A stretch of DNA of 14,877 nt, from assembly GCA_026419815.1 (NCBI GenBank), contig JAOAKR010000012.1:1-14877 (forward strand), in the 5' to 3' direction. Below the pieces are notes generated by a model. It was given only the letters and a program-made list of their open reading frames with translations. It ran no database searches and was not told where the DNA came from. This document shows positions 1-5,780 of the stretch, in pieces. Position 1 is the first letter of the stretch, and each line of letters begins with the position of its first letter. The DNA comes from Microcaldota archaeon. GTDB taxonomy: Archaea; Micrarchaeota; Micrarchaeia; CAILAH01. The position numbers were made by a program, and so were the translations under genes.

Positions 1-1082
1 CTTTGAGAGCCACCAATGATCTCGCCGTGGCCTTCAGGGGCGAGGAAGTCGCACCCAAGCACGACCCGCGGGTCATCAGGGTCCTCCATCATATAGAATG
101 CCTTCACCTTTTTTGGGTAGCGTGTGCATATTATCGGGACGTCATAAAGCGTTGCGAGCTTCTCCTCCTCAATGGTCCTAAGGTCCTTGCCCCACTCAAC
201 TTCCATCCCGCATTTTTCCTTAAGGGTTGTTAGTGCATCAGAGTAAGTCATGCGCACGAACGGCTTTTCAACAGTCGGCCTTAGCTTTGCAAGGTCTCTC
301 CCCAGCACCCTGAGCTCATACACGTTCCTCTCAAGCACACGCCTGACAATATGCTTAAGCAGCGCTTCACCATAATCCTGTATCATATTGAAGTCCGCCC
401 AAGCAACCTCCATCTCAGCGTGCCAGTATTCGGTTAGGTGCCGGCTGGTCTTGCTCTTCTCAGCCCTGAACGATGGTGCTACTGTATATATCTTCTCCAG
501 CGCAAAAATCGCCGGCTCGGCATACAGCTGCCAAGTTTGTGCAAGGAACACGTCTTTCTTGTCAAAATAGTTTACTGAAAAAAGCTCGCTGCCGCCCTCA
601 CATTGCACAGCCTGGAATATGGGCGACTGGTATTCGTAGAACCCTTCCCCCCTGAAATACTCGTGGATAGCGCCAATGACCGTGCTACGCACCTTGAGCA
701 CCGCGGTCATCTTTGAGCTCCTTAGCCACAAATGCCTGTTATCTGCAAGGAACTCAATGCTCTGGTCCTTGCTTATAGGGAAATTCTCGCTTTTCCCAAC
801 CACCTGGTATGATTTCACACTTATCTCATACCCGGTGGGTGCGCGCACATCTTTCTTGACCGTGCCGCGTATGGTAAGTGAGGCCTCAACCTGCAGGTGG
901 TCAATTTCCTCCCACTGCGTCTCAAAATTATCCCTGCTGAATACACACTGCACCATCCCACTGGAGTCCCTGAGGAGGATGAATTTCATCTTGTTGCTGC
1001 CGCGCTCGCGGTGGACCCATCCACGCACCTCCACCTCCTTCCCAACTTCTGAGTCCGAAAGTATCTCGCCTATGGGCCTCAT
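1..1082 (-). CDS. asnS: Asparaginyl-tRNA synthetase, 3' end cut off by the window
   Basis: This enzyme charges tRNA-Asn with asparagine in the cytoplasm (class IIb aminoacyl-tRNA synthetase). I translated the reverse strand by hand. It starts at ATG 1082 (MRPIGEILSDSEVGKEVEVR) and stays open for 360 codons to the left edge, so the C-terminus and motif 3 lie outside. An N-terminal OB-fold anticodon-binding domain covers about residues 1-105 (RGWVHRERGSNK, FILLRDSSGMVQCV). The catalytic core follows, with EGGSELFSVNYFDKK, motif 2 APSFRAEKSKTSRHLTEYWH, and the AsnRS-type block APEGHGEIIGGSQ at the edge. The motif 2 context (EYWHAEMEVAW) and GHGEIIGG separate it from AspRS. A TATA box about 25 nt upstream of the ATG supports this start and a leaderless mRNA. 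It diverges from aspS with 80 nt between the start codons. Confidence 0.95.
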   Translation of the reverse strand, partial: MRPIGEILSDSEVGKEVEVRGWVHRERGSNKMKFILLRDSSGMVQCVFSRDNFETQWEEIDHLQVEASLTIRGTVKKDVRAPTGYEISVKSYQVVGKSENFPISKDQSIEFLADNRHLWLRSSKMTAVLKVRSTVIGAIHEYFRGEGFYEYQSPIFQAVQCEGGSELFSVNYFDKKDVFLAQTWQLYAEPAIFALEKIYTVAPSFRAEKSKTSRHLTEYWHAEMEVAWADFNMIQDYGEALLKHIVRRVLERNVYELRVLGRDLAKLRPTVEKPFVRMTYSDALTTLKEKCGMEVEWGKDLRTIEEEKLATLYDVPIICTRYPKKVKAFYMMEDPDDPRVVLGCDFLAPEGHGEIIGGSQ

Positions 1083-1101
1083 GCGCAAGATTAGGCGAGA
1101 A

Positions 1102-1112
1102 TGCTTTATATA
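1102..1112 (-). promoter_or_regulatory. TATA box for asnS
   Basis: On the minus strand this AT-rich stretch reads TATATAAAGCA, a good archaeal TATA box. Its centre lies about 25 nt upstream of the asnS ATG (1082). That spacing puts the transcription start at or next to the start codon, so the mRNA is probably leaderless. Confidence 0.6.
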
Positions 1113-1131
1113 TGGATAGCGCGGCCTCACG

Positions 1132-1140
1132 CTTTTAATC
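1132..1140 (+). promoter_or_regulatory. TATA-like box for aspS
   Basis: CTTTTAATC is centred about 27 nt upstream of the aspS ATG at 1163, the distance expected for a leaderless archaeal transcript. With the asnS TATA box it forms a compact divergent promoter between the two synthetase genes. No Shine-Dalgarno sequence precedes the ATG. Confidence 0.5.
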
Positions 1141-1162
1141 CAATCGCCCGCTAATTATAGCC

Positions 1163-2458
1163 ATGAGGACGCATTACATTTCAGATGCAATCGCCCAGCC
1201 TGAGGGCACGGAAGTTACGGTTGCCGGCTGGCTTCACGAGGTGCGCGATATAAAGAAAATCTGCTTTTCAGTGCTGCGCGACAGGAGCGGCAAGATACAG
1301 GTCACCGCAAAGGCCGGCACGCTCCCAGAAGACCAGATGGAGATACTGCGCTCCCCAAAGGAAACTGTTGTTGCAGTAACCGGCCGGATAGCAAAGGGCA
1401 AGGGTGCAAATGCTGGTGTTGAGCTTTACCCTACGAAAGTTGAGCTGCTCGGGAAGGTTTACGGTAAAGTGCCTTTTGACATCACAGACAAGGAGAAGCT
1501 CCCGGAGATTGATGTCCGGCTTGACCACCGCTACGTTGACCTCAGGCGCGAGGAGGTGCAGGCAATATTCCGTGTAAGGGCGACTGTGCAGCAGGCATTC
1601 AGGGAGTCGCTTATCGCATTAGGCTTTGACGAAATAGTCCCAACAGCAATAGTTGGTGCAGCAACCGAAGGGGGCGCAGAGCTGTTCCCCATAGTTTACT
1701 TTGAAAAGGAGGCATTCTTGGCGCAGAGCCCACAGCTTTACAAGCAGCTCGCTGTTATAGGCGGGATGGACAAGGTGTTCATGCAGGGACCGGTATTCCG
1801 TGCGGAGCCGCACAGCACCACCACACACCTAAATGAGGTTTACCAGATGGACATTGAGATGGGCTTTGCAAACGATGACGATGTGATGGATATTGAGGAG
1901 CACGTGCTAAAGCACATCCTCAAGTCGGTAGCTGAAAAGCGCGCGCAAGAGCTCAAGATGCTCAACGCGCATGTTGCAGTGCCAGACAAAATACCGCGCT
2001 TCACTTACACCGAGCTTGTTGACAAGCTGCGCGCACGCGGGGAAAATATTGAGTGGGGCGATGACTTCACAAGGGCGCACGAAAAGATGATAGGCGAGAT
2101 TGTGGGCTCTGAGGCATATTTTATCACAAAGTGGCCAACGAGGATACGTGCGTTCTACTCTATGCCCTCCCGCGATAACCCGGAGGTATGCAACGCGTTT
2201 GACCTCATATACCGTGGCCTTGAAATCTCCTCAGGTGCACAGCGCATACACGACCCGGAGCTGCTTGCGCAACAGATACGCGGAAGGGGAATGAATCCTG
2301 AAGATTTTGAGTTTTACATAAAGGCATTCAGGGCGGGTGCGCCGCCGCACGCAGGCTGGAGCATAGGCGCAGAGCGTCTCACAATGAAAATATGCGGCCT
2401 TGAAAACATACGTGAGGCAACGCTGTTCCCGAGGGACCGCGTTAGAATCCATCCATAG
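1163..2458 (+). CDS. aspS: Aspartyl-tRNA synthetase, archaeal/eukaryotic type
   Basis: This class IIb synthetase activates aspartate and transfers it to tRNA-Asp in the cytoplasm. The 431-residue length is normal for the short archaeal form, which lacks the bacterial GAD insertion. The OB-fold anticodon-binding domain spans about residues 1-100 (VAGWLHEVRD, VLRDRSGKIQV). The catalytic domain carries TEGGAELFPIVYFEKEAFLAQ, the conserved AQSPQLYKQ, motif 2 VFRAEPHSTTTHLNE, EISSGAQRIHD, motif 3 SIGAERLTM, and the family-typical C-terminus LFPRDRVRIHP. Residue 25, which aligns with the Trp of discriminating archaeal AspRS, is His, as in non-discriminating enzymes. Residue 83, aligning with the discriminating Lys, is Asn. 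An AsnRS gene lies next door, so an indirect Asn-tRNA route is not obviously needed. ATG 1163 is supported by a TATA-like box about 27 nt upstream. Confidence 0.97.
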   Translation: MRTHYISDAIAQPEGTEVTVAGWLHEVRDIKKICFSVLRDRSGKIQVTAKAGTLPEDQMEILRSPKETVVAVTGRIAKGKGANAGVELYPTKVELLGKVYGKVPFDITDKEKLPEIDVRLDHRYVDLRREEVQAIFRVRATVQQAFRESLIALGFDEIVPTAIVGAATEGGAELFPIVYFEKEAFLAQSPQLYKQLAVIGGMDKVFMQGPVFRAEPHSTTTHLNEVYQMDIEMGFANDDDVMDIEEHVLKHILKSVAEKRAQELKMLNAHVAVPDKIPRFTYTELVDKLRARGENIEWGDDFTRAHEKMIGEIVGSEAYFITKWPTRIRAFYSMPSRDNPEVCNAFDLIYRGLEISSGAQRIHDPELLAQQIRGRGMNPEDFEFYIKAFRAGAPPHAGWSIGAERLTMKICGLENIREATLFPRDRVRIHP

Positions 2459-2633
2459 TGCCCTTTGAATCCAGGCCTGCATTCCTGCCCTGCTGCCACC
2501 TCCCACATTCCACTTGGGGCACGCCCTGGCGCAGGCATCCGCAACCAATAACCCCTCAATACTTGCTGTCCTGCCACTCGCCATCATCCTCCTGCTTACC
2601 GACATCCGTAACATAACCGCCCCTACCCCTAAT

Positions 2634-2642
2634 CTTTTATTA
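2634..2642 (+). promoter_or_regulatory. TATA box for the PAC2-family gene
   Basis: CTTTTATTA is centred about 25 nt upstream of the ATG at 2663 and points to a leaderless transcript. The rest of the spacer after aspS (2459-2630) is strikingly pyrimidine-rich on the plus strand. I see no convincing gene, hairpin or RNA motif in it. Confidence 0.5.
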
Positions 2643-2662
2643 GTTAGCCACGATTGTAGATT

Positions 2663-3397
2663 ATGCTTAAATTGCGGTTATCTGGGAAAAAGCAGGATTT
2701 CAAGGGGTACACGCTGCTTGAAGGGTTCCCTGGCTACGGCTTGGTGGGGACGATCGCAGTCAACTTCCTTGTTGAGAAGCTTGGCATGGAGATGATTGGG
2801 TTCATTGAGTCCCCGCTGTTCCCGCCTGTTGCGGCGATACACGAAGGCAGGCCGTACCCCCCGCTCCGCCTGTACAAGTCTGACAAGCATAAGCTTCTCG
2901 TTATAATGTCCGAGTTCGTGATGGACCGCAAAATCATAAAGAATGTCTCTGATATGGTTTATGACTGGTGTGAAAGCATCGGTGTCAAGCGCATAATCTC
3001 GCTTGGCGGGATATCAATACGTGGCAAGCAGGACGAAGTCTTCTGCATCTCTTCTGACCAAAAGGAGGAGAAGCTGTTTGAGAAAATGGGCATAACCCCG
3101 ATACGGGAGGGCGCAACAACGGGCGTGAACGCGCTCCTGCTCATACGCGCGAGCACTGGCGGAAAGATACCGGTCGTATCCTTGCTGGCCGAGGCAAAGC
3201 AGGATTACGTTGACCCGCTCGGCGCGGCGATGGTGCTCACCTCGCTTTCCGATTATATCGGGCTGAAAGTGGACACAACCGAGCTGGTGCGCGAGGCTAT
3301 GGTGATTGAGTCAAAGCTGCGGCAGGCGATGGACGCTGCCAAGAAGGCTGAGAAAGCATACACACCTTCCGGCGGCCACGAGCCGATGTATGCATAG
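2663..3397 (+). CDS. PAC2-family protein, probable proteasome assembly chaperone (PbaA/PbaB-like)
   Basis: Members of the PAC2 family (Pba/PAC chaperones) bind immature 20S proteasome alpha rings and help assembly in the cytoplasm. Many archaeal members remain unstudied. The 244-residue protein has the family landmarks: EGFPGYGLVG at residues 20-29, a FIESPLFPPVAAIHEGRPYP block, LGGISIRG near residue 115, and GATTGVNALLL near residue 150. The C-terminal 40 residues are a charged helix followed by a flexible tail. The last three residues are Met-Tyr-Ala, which fits the HbYX rule (hydrophobic, Tyr, any) used by Pba1-Pba2, PbaA and proteasomal ATPases to dock into alpha-ring pockets. Family assignment is firm; the chaperone role is inferred. 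There are no proteasome genes in the window. The hairpin repeat array begins immediately after the TAG. Confidence 0.9.
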   Translation: MLKLRLSGKKQDFKGYTLLEGFPGYGLVGTIAVNFLVEKLGMEMIGFIESPLFPPVAAIHEGRPYPPLRLYKSDKHKLLVIMSEFVMDRKIIKNVSDMVYDWCESIGVKRIISLGGISIRGKQDEVFCISSDQKEEKLFEKMGITPIREGATTGVNALLLIRASTGGKIPVVSLLAEAKQDYVDPLGAAMVLTSLSDYIGLKVDTTELVREAMVIESKLRQAMDAAKKAEKAYTPSGGHEPMYA

Positions 3398-3472
3398 GGG
3401 CGCATCCGCCCACACTTCCGCTTTCGCGGAAGGTGCCCGCAAACCTTCGGTTTGCTTGGCCCTATAACCCCC
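3398..3472. repeat. Hairpin repeat unit, copy 1
   Basis: This 75 bp unit starts on the base after the PAC2 stop codon. It contains three stem-loops in a row: GGGCG/CGCCC with a CATC loop, CTTCCGC/GCGGAAG with a TTTC loop, and GCAAACC/GGTTTGC with a TTC loop. It ends in GGCCCTATAACCCCC. It is almost identical to copy 2 at 3502-3577. It may act as a 3' transcript-end structure for the gene upstream, or it may be a dispersed palindromic (REP-like) element. The sequence alone does not decide this. Confidence 0.85.
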
Positions 3473-3475
3473 GGT

Positions 3476-3495
3476 ATTTCTGCTTGCGCAGAAAT
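3476..3495. repeat. Perfect hairpin between the two repeat copies
   Basis: ATTTCTGC and GCAGAAAT form a perfect 8 bp stem around a TTGC loop. It sits in the 29 bp spacer separating the two larger repeat units, so the array contains seven stem-loops in about 180 bp. It has the same style (7-8 bp stem, 3-4 base pyrimidine-rich loop) as the hairpins on both sides but a different stem sequence. Confidence 0.8.
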
Positions 3496-3501
3496 GTGTT
3501 T

Positions 3502-3577
3502 GGGCGCATCCGCCCACACTTCCGCTTTCGCGGAAGGTGCCCGCAAACCTATGGGTTTGCTTGGCCCTATAACCCCC
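3502..3577. repeat. Hairpin repeat unit, copy 2
   Basis: This direct repeat of copy 1 is identical except in the third hairpin, where the segment around the loop reads CCTATGGG instead of CCTTCGG. The change adds one base but keeps the GCAAACC/GGTTTGC stem intact, so the difference is confined to the loop. Keeping the stem while the loop varies hints that structure matters. It ends about 55 nt from the 3' end of the tRNA-Leu(CAG) gene. Confidence 0.85.
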
Positions 3578-3632
3578 TTCCGCATCACCAAATACTGATA
3601 AGAAACCGCATTCAACACCCCTTAATTTTAAA

Positions 3633-3738
3633 TGGAGGGGAAGGGATTTGAACCCTCGAACCCGCTAGGGGACCAAGCTTTTCACACCTTTTTATGGTGC
3701 CCTGAACCTGGCGCGTTTGACCGCTCCGCCACCCCTCC
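3633..3738 (-). tRNA. tRNA-Leu(CAG) with a 22-nt intron
   Basis: The minus strand gives a complete tRNA-Leu: acceptor stem GGAGGGG/CCCCTCC with discriminator A, D arm GCG/CGC, anticodon stem CCAGG/CTTGG, anticodon CAG, a long variable arm (CCC/GGG) as in class II tRNAs, and T arm GAGGG-TTCAAAT-CCCTT. An intron at 3679-3700 interrupts it at the canonical position 37/38. The splice region folds as a textbook BHB: 4 bp central helix TTCA/TGAA, 3-nt bulges GG|G and AA|G, and inner stem CACC/GGTG. The mature tRNA is 84 nt without CCA. It is closely related to the tRNA-Leu(CAA) at 11700-11855 in both outer exon ends. Confidence 0.93.
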
Positions 3739-3825
3739 ATCACTCAGTCCTTCGTTGTAATGATCCCTTCACTTCAACAACCAGTTTTGCAGAAGTTAGG
3801 GGGTGGATTAATTGACGAGACAAAC

Positions 3826-3835
3826 CTTTTTATAC
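3826..3835 (+). promoter_or_regulatory. TATA box for the caspase-like gene
   Basis: CTTTTTATAC is centred about 26 nt upstream of the GTG at 3857. This spacing selects that GTG as the start and implies a leaderless mRNA beginning with GTG. Apart from this box, I see no other motif in the 118-nt spacer between tRNA-Leu(CAG) and the gene. Confidence 0.6.
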
Positions 3836-3856
3836 CTGTGCAGTCAATAAAGTTTC

Positions 3857-5521
3857 GTGAGCAGTGCAGAAGCGTTCCGTGATCATGAGGAGCATAAAAA
3901 ACGTGGCCTGTCATCAATTGAAACTACAAAAGCTGAACGTGATTGGGCGATACGGAATTACGATCACAAATTCGTTGAGCAATTCTTCAACTATTACAAT
4001 TGCATATGCAGTAATCTCAGCTTACCGCCCATAGATGAGCTACGTAAGATGCAGCTTATGCGTGAGCCCATCTCAGATGACCACGCTCATACTATTTTGC
4101 AGCACGTCAAGGCACTCCAAAGTGCGCTTGGCGTAAAGGCAGATGGCAAGTGGGGCCCGGCAAGCGCAGCTGCTGCCTCTCTTTACGCAAAAAAGAGTTC
4201 ATTATCTGTAAAACCGCCGGAATCCTGGCTTGGCAAGCATTTCCAGCAGAACTCCTATGGGCTCTCTAATGCGGAAAAAGATGCAATTTCCTCAAATCCC
4301 AAAATAAGTGCGCCCTCGGTAGAGGTGGGTCAGGGCAATATGTCTGGCAGTACGATTGTACGCACAAGCTCGCAGTCGTTCGTTTCTGAATTAGGGGGAG
4401 TACACCAAACACAGGTAATTGAGCTCACTGTTGCTGAGCACCGGGAGGGGCCCCTAATTGCTATCAGTGGCGCATTACTGACGCTAAAGGAGTTCAATCA
4501 GCAGTTTGGCACAAATGCAAAAGTTGTAAAAAACTACGGGATTGAGTTCTCGGAAAAAGATATGGTGAGGTTTGCCACGTCTAAGGCCGTACTTGAACAG
4601 GTGTACGGCAGGATTCCCTCGGACTTAGAAGTATTCCATTTTATGGGCGGGCTTGCAAGGCTTGAGCAAACAGGGGTTAAAGACCAAAAGGCTATGGAAA
4701 TGATGGTTATGCTTAACAAGCGCTTTGGCATAACCCATTTTTCGCGCTACTCTGGCGATTCGCTATTGAAACAGTACAGTAGTGTGGACTGGAGCACAGG
4801 TGCGCTAAAAATAGATCCATCCAAGGAGCAGGTGCTTTATTTTGGCAATCAGTATGATCACAACGGTGCCTACCTCCAGCACGGTAAAATGGCTGTTGAT
4901 CCGCTCACTTATGCAGGAAAGCAGGTATTCATATATGAAGGCGAGGAAGAAAAGCAGTTTTTTAGTGCCTGTAATGAAATGAATAAATCTGTCCCACGGA
5001 AATATGATGTAATCATAGCAGGCCATGGATCCTCTTCTGGGATATGGCTTGGTGATCGTAACAGAATCGGTGAGCGTGCTGAGCTTGATCTCACGGATAC
5101 CCAATTCAGCACGCTTAATGGCCATACGGGTAAGATTGTGCTCGCAGCATGTTCCACTGGCGCACTAACGGACAAATACGGTGGGGTTGTTGAGGACAAT
5201 ATCGCACACCACTTGGCAACTAGGACTGGAGCCACTGTGCACGCACCACCAGGGGCCTCATATGGGATAATCATAACGAGGGGGGATGAAGGCGTCAGCT
5301 ATGTGTTCCCGCTCTCACCTCAAAAAGGCGAGCGCGCATCAGGTAAGGCTGGTGGGGGTGGCTTGAGCTATGGCACTATGACATATTACCCCTCTGGAGC
5401 AGTGGTATCGTTCACACCAGAGGGCACGGAATATTACGAGAATTTTTCTCAGCTGCTGTCCTCTCTTCGTGGCAGCGAAATCCAGTCTACCCGATTACAA
5501 GATGAAAGTTGGCCAGTATAA
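3857..5521 (+). CDS. Caspase-like (clan CD) cysteine peptidase domain protein with an N-terminal peptidoglycan-binding-like segment
   Basis: I do not recognise this 554-residue protein as a named family, but two modules are visible. Residues about 78-112 match the PG_binding_1 pattern, including LQSALGVKADGKWGPASAAA. Residues about 325-480 look like a caspase/C80/CHAT-type fold: a DHNGAYL strand, VIIAGHGSSSGIWLG with candidate catalytic His390, and KIVLAACSTG with candidate catalytic Cys432. The His-to-Cys spacing of 42 residues and small residues around both are typical of clan CD peptidases. A Gly-rich hinge (AGGGG, near 498-502) and a beta-rich tail follow. No signal peptide or membrane segment is evident from the GTG start, so secretion is unclear. 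The gene lies between two oppositely oriented tRNA genes, ending 17 nt from tRNA-Lys. It uses CGT and other A/T-ending codons more than its neighbours seem to, which may reflect transfer. Whether it is a peptidase, toxin or effector is inference. Confidence 0.85.
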   Translation: MSSAEAFRDHEEHKKRGLSSIETTKAERDWAIRNYDHKFVEQFFNYYNCICSNLSLPPIDELRKMQLMREPISDDHAHTILQHVKALQSALGVKADGKWGPASAAAASLYAKKSSLSVKPPESWLGKHFQQNSYGLSNAEKDAISSNPKISAPSVEVGQGNMSGSTIVRTSSQSFVSELGGVHQTQVIELTVAEHREGPLIAISGALLTLKEFNQQFGTNAKVVKNYGIEFSEKDMVRFATSKAVLEQVYGRIPSDLEVFHFMGGLARLEQTGVKDQKAMEMMVMLNKRFGITHFSRYSGDSLLKQYSSVDWSTGALKIDPSKEQVLYFGNQYDHNGAYLQHGKMAVDPLTYAGKQVFIYEGEEEKQFFSACNEMNKSVPRKYDVIIAGHGSSSGIWLGDRNRIGERAELDLTDTQFSTLNGHTGKIVLAACSTGALTDKYGGVVEDNIAHHLATRTGATVHAPPGASYGIIITRGDEGVSYVFPLSPQKGERASGKAGGGGLSYGTMTYYPSGAVVSFTPEGTEYYENFSQLLSSLRGSEIQSTRLQDESWPV

Positions 5522-5538
5522 TTTCGCAAAAGGAGGAG

Positions 5539-5746
5539 CGGGCCCAGAGGGATTTTCATATTGCATCGCTGGTGTGGTTGCCAGAGGTGCGGGGAGCACC
5601 GGCTCCCTGCTTCGAACCCTCGACCATCAGATTTCCCTACTTCTCCACATCAACTTGTGAGGAGGAGATGTAGGCCACACGAGGAGGGGCGCTTCCCCCT
5701 CATCAGTGTAAGAGTCTGCCGCTCTACCAAGCTGAGCTATGGGCCC
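5539..5746 (-). tRNA. tRNA-Lys(CTT) with two introns, one in the T loop
   Basis: The minus strand encodes tRNA-Lys: acceptor stem GGGCCCA/TGGGCCC with discriminator G, D arm GCTC/GAGC, anticodon loop CTCTTAA, variable loop TGGTC, and T arm GAGGG-TTCGAAT-CCCTC. Two insertions interrupt it. Intron 1 (5633-5708, 76 nt) is at canonical position 37/38; CTCT pairs with AGGG across 3-nt bulges in the BHB manner. Intron 2 (5553-5610, 58 nt) splits the T loop at about 59/60; TTCG pairs with TGAA next to the T stem, with bulges AA|G and AA|T. The inner helix there is weak, so the boundary could shift by one or two bases. Intron 2 also has an internal GGGAGC/GCTCCC stem. Removing both leaves a 74-nt tRNA with a single mismatch (G27/A43). 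Confidence 0.9.
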
Positions 5747-5780
5747 ACTCTTACTTTTAAATAAGTGAGAGTTTTTAAAT
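5747..5780. promoter_or_regulatory. Compact divergent promoter for tRNA-Lys and the CYTH gene
   Basis: Only 34 bp separate the tRNA-Lys 5' end from the ATG of the CYTH gene. The spacer holds two TATA-like boxes: CTTTTAAATA (about 5753-5762), correctly spaced for plus-strand start 5781, and TTTAAAAACT on the minus strand (about 5769-5778), correctly spaced for tRNA-Lys. The two promoters are therefore interleaved. Confidence 0.55.

Noticed and set aside
2514..2795. Short hydrophobic plus-strand frame after aspS
   Set aside because: It runs out of the pyrimidine-rich spacer into the PAC2 gene in another frame, needs a TTG start, and lacks a convincing promoter or ribosome site.
3398..3577. Possible CRISPR array
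   Set aside because: There are only two units, each made of several hairpins, and the single spacer is itself a hairpin. No leader or cas gene is present.
3253..3618. Minus-strand open frame across the hairpin repeats
   Set aside because: The internal peptide repeats (AKAEVWADAP and similar) come directly from the DNA repeat units read in different frames, and the frame overlaps the well-supported PAC2 gene.
5633..5708. Box C/D guide RNA in the tRNA-Lys anticodon intron
   Set aside because: The intron begins with a CTGATGA-like C box, but the only nearby CTGA lies in the exon and there is no clear D'/C' pair. The match is too weak to claim.
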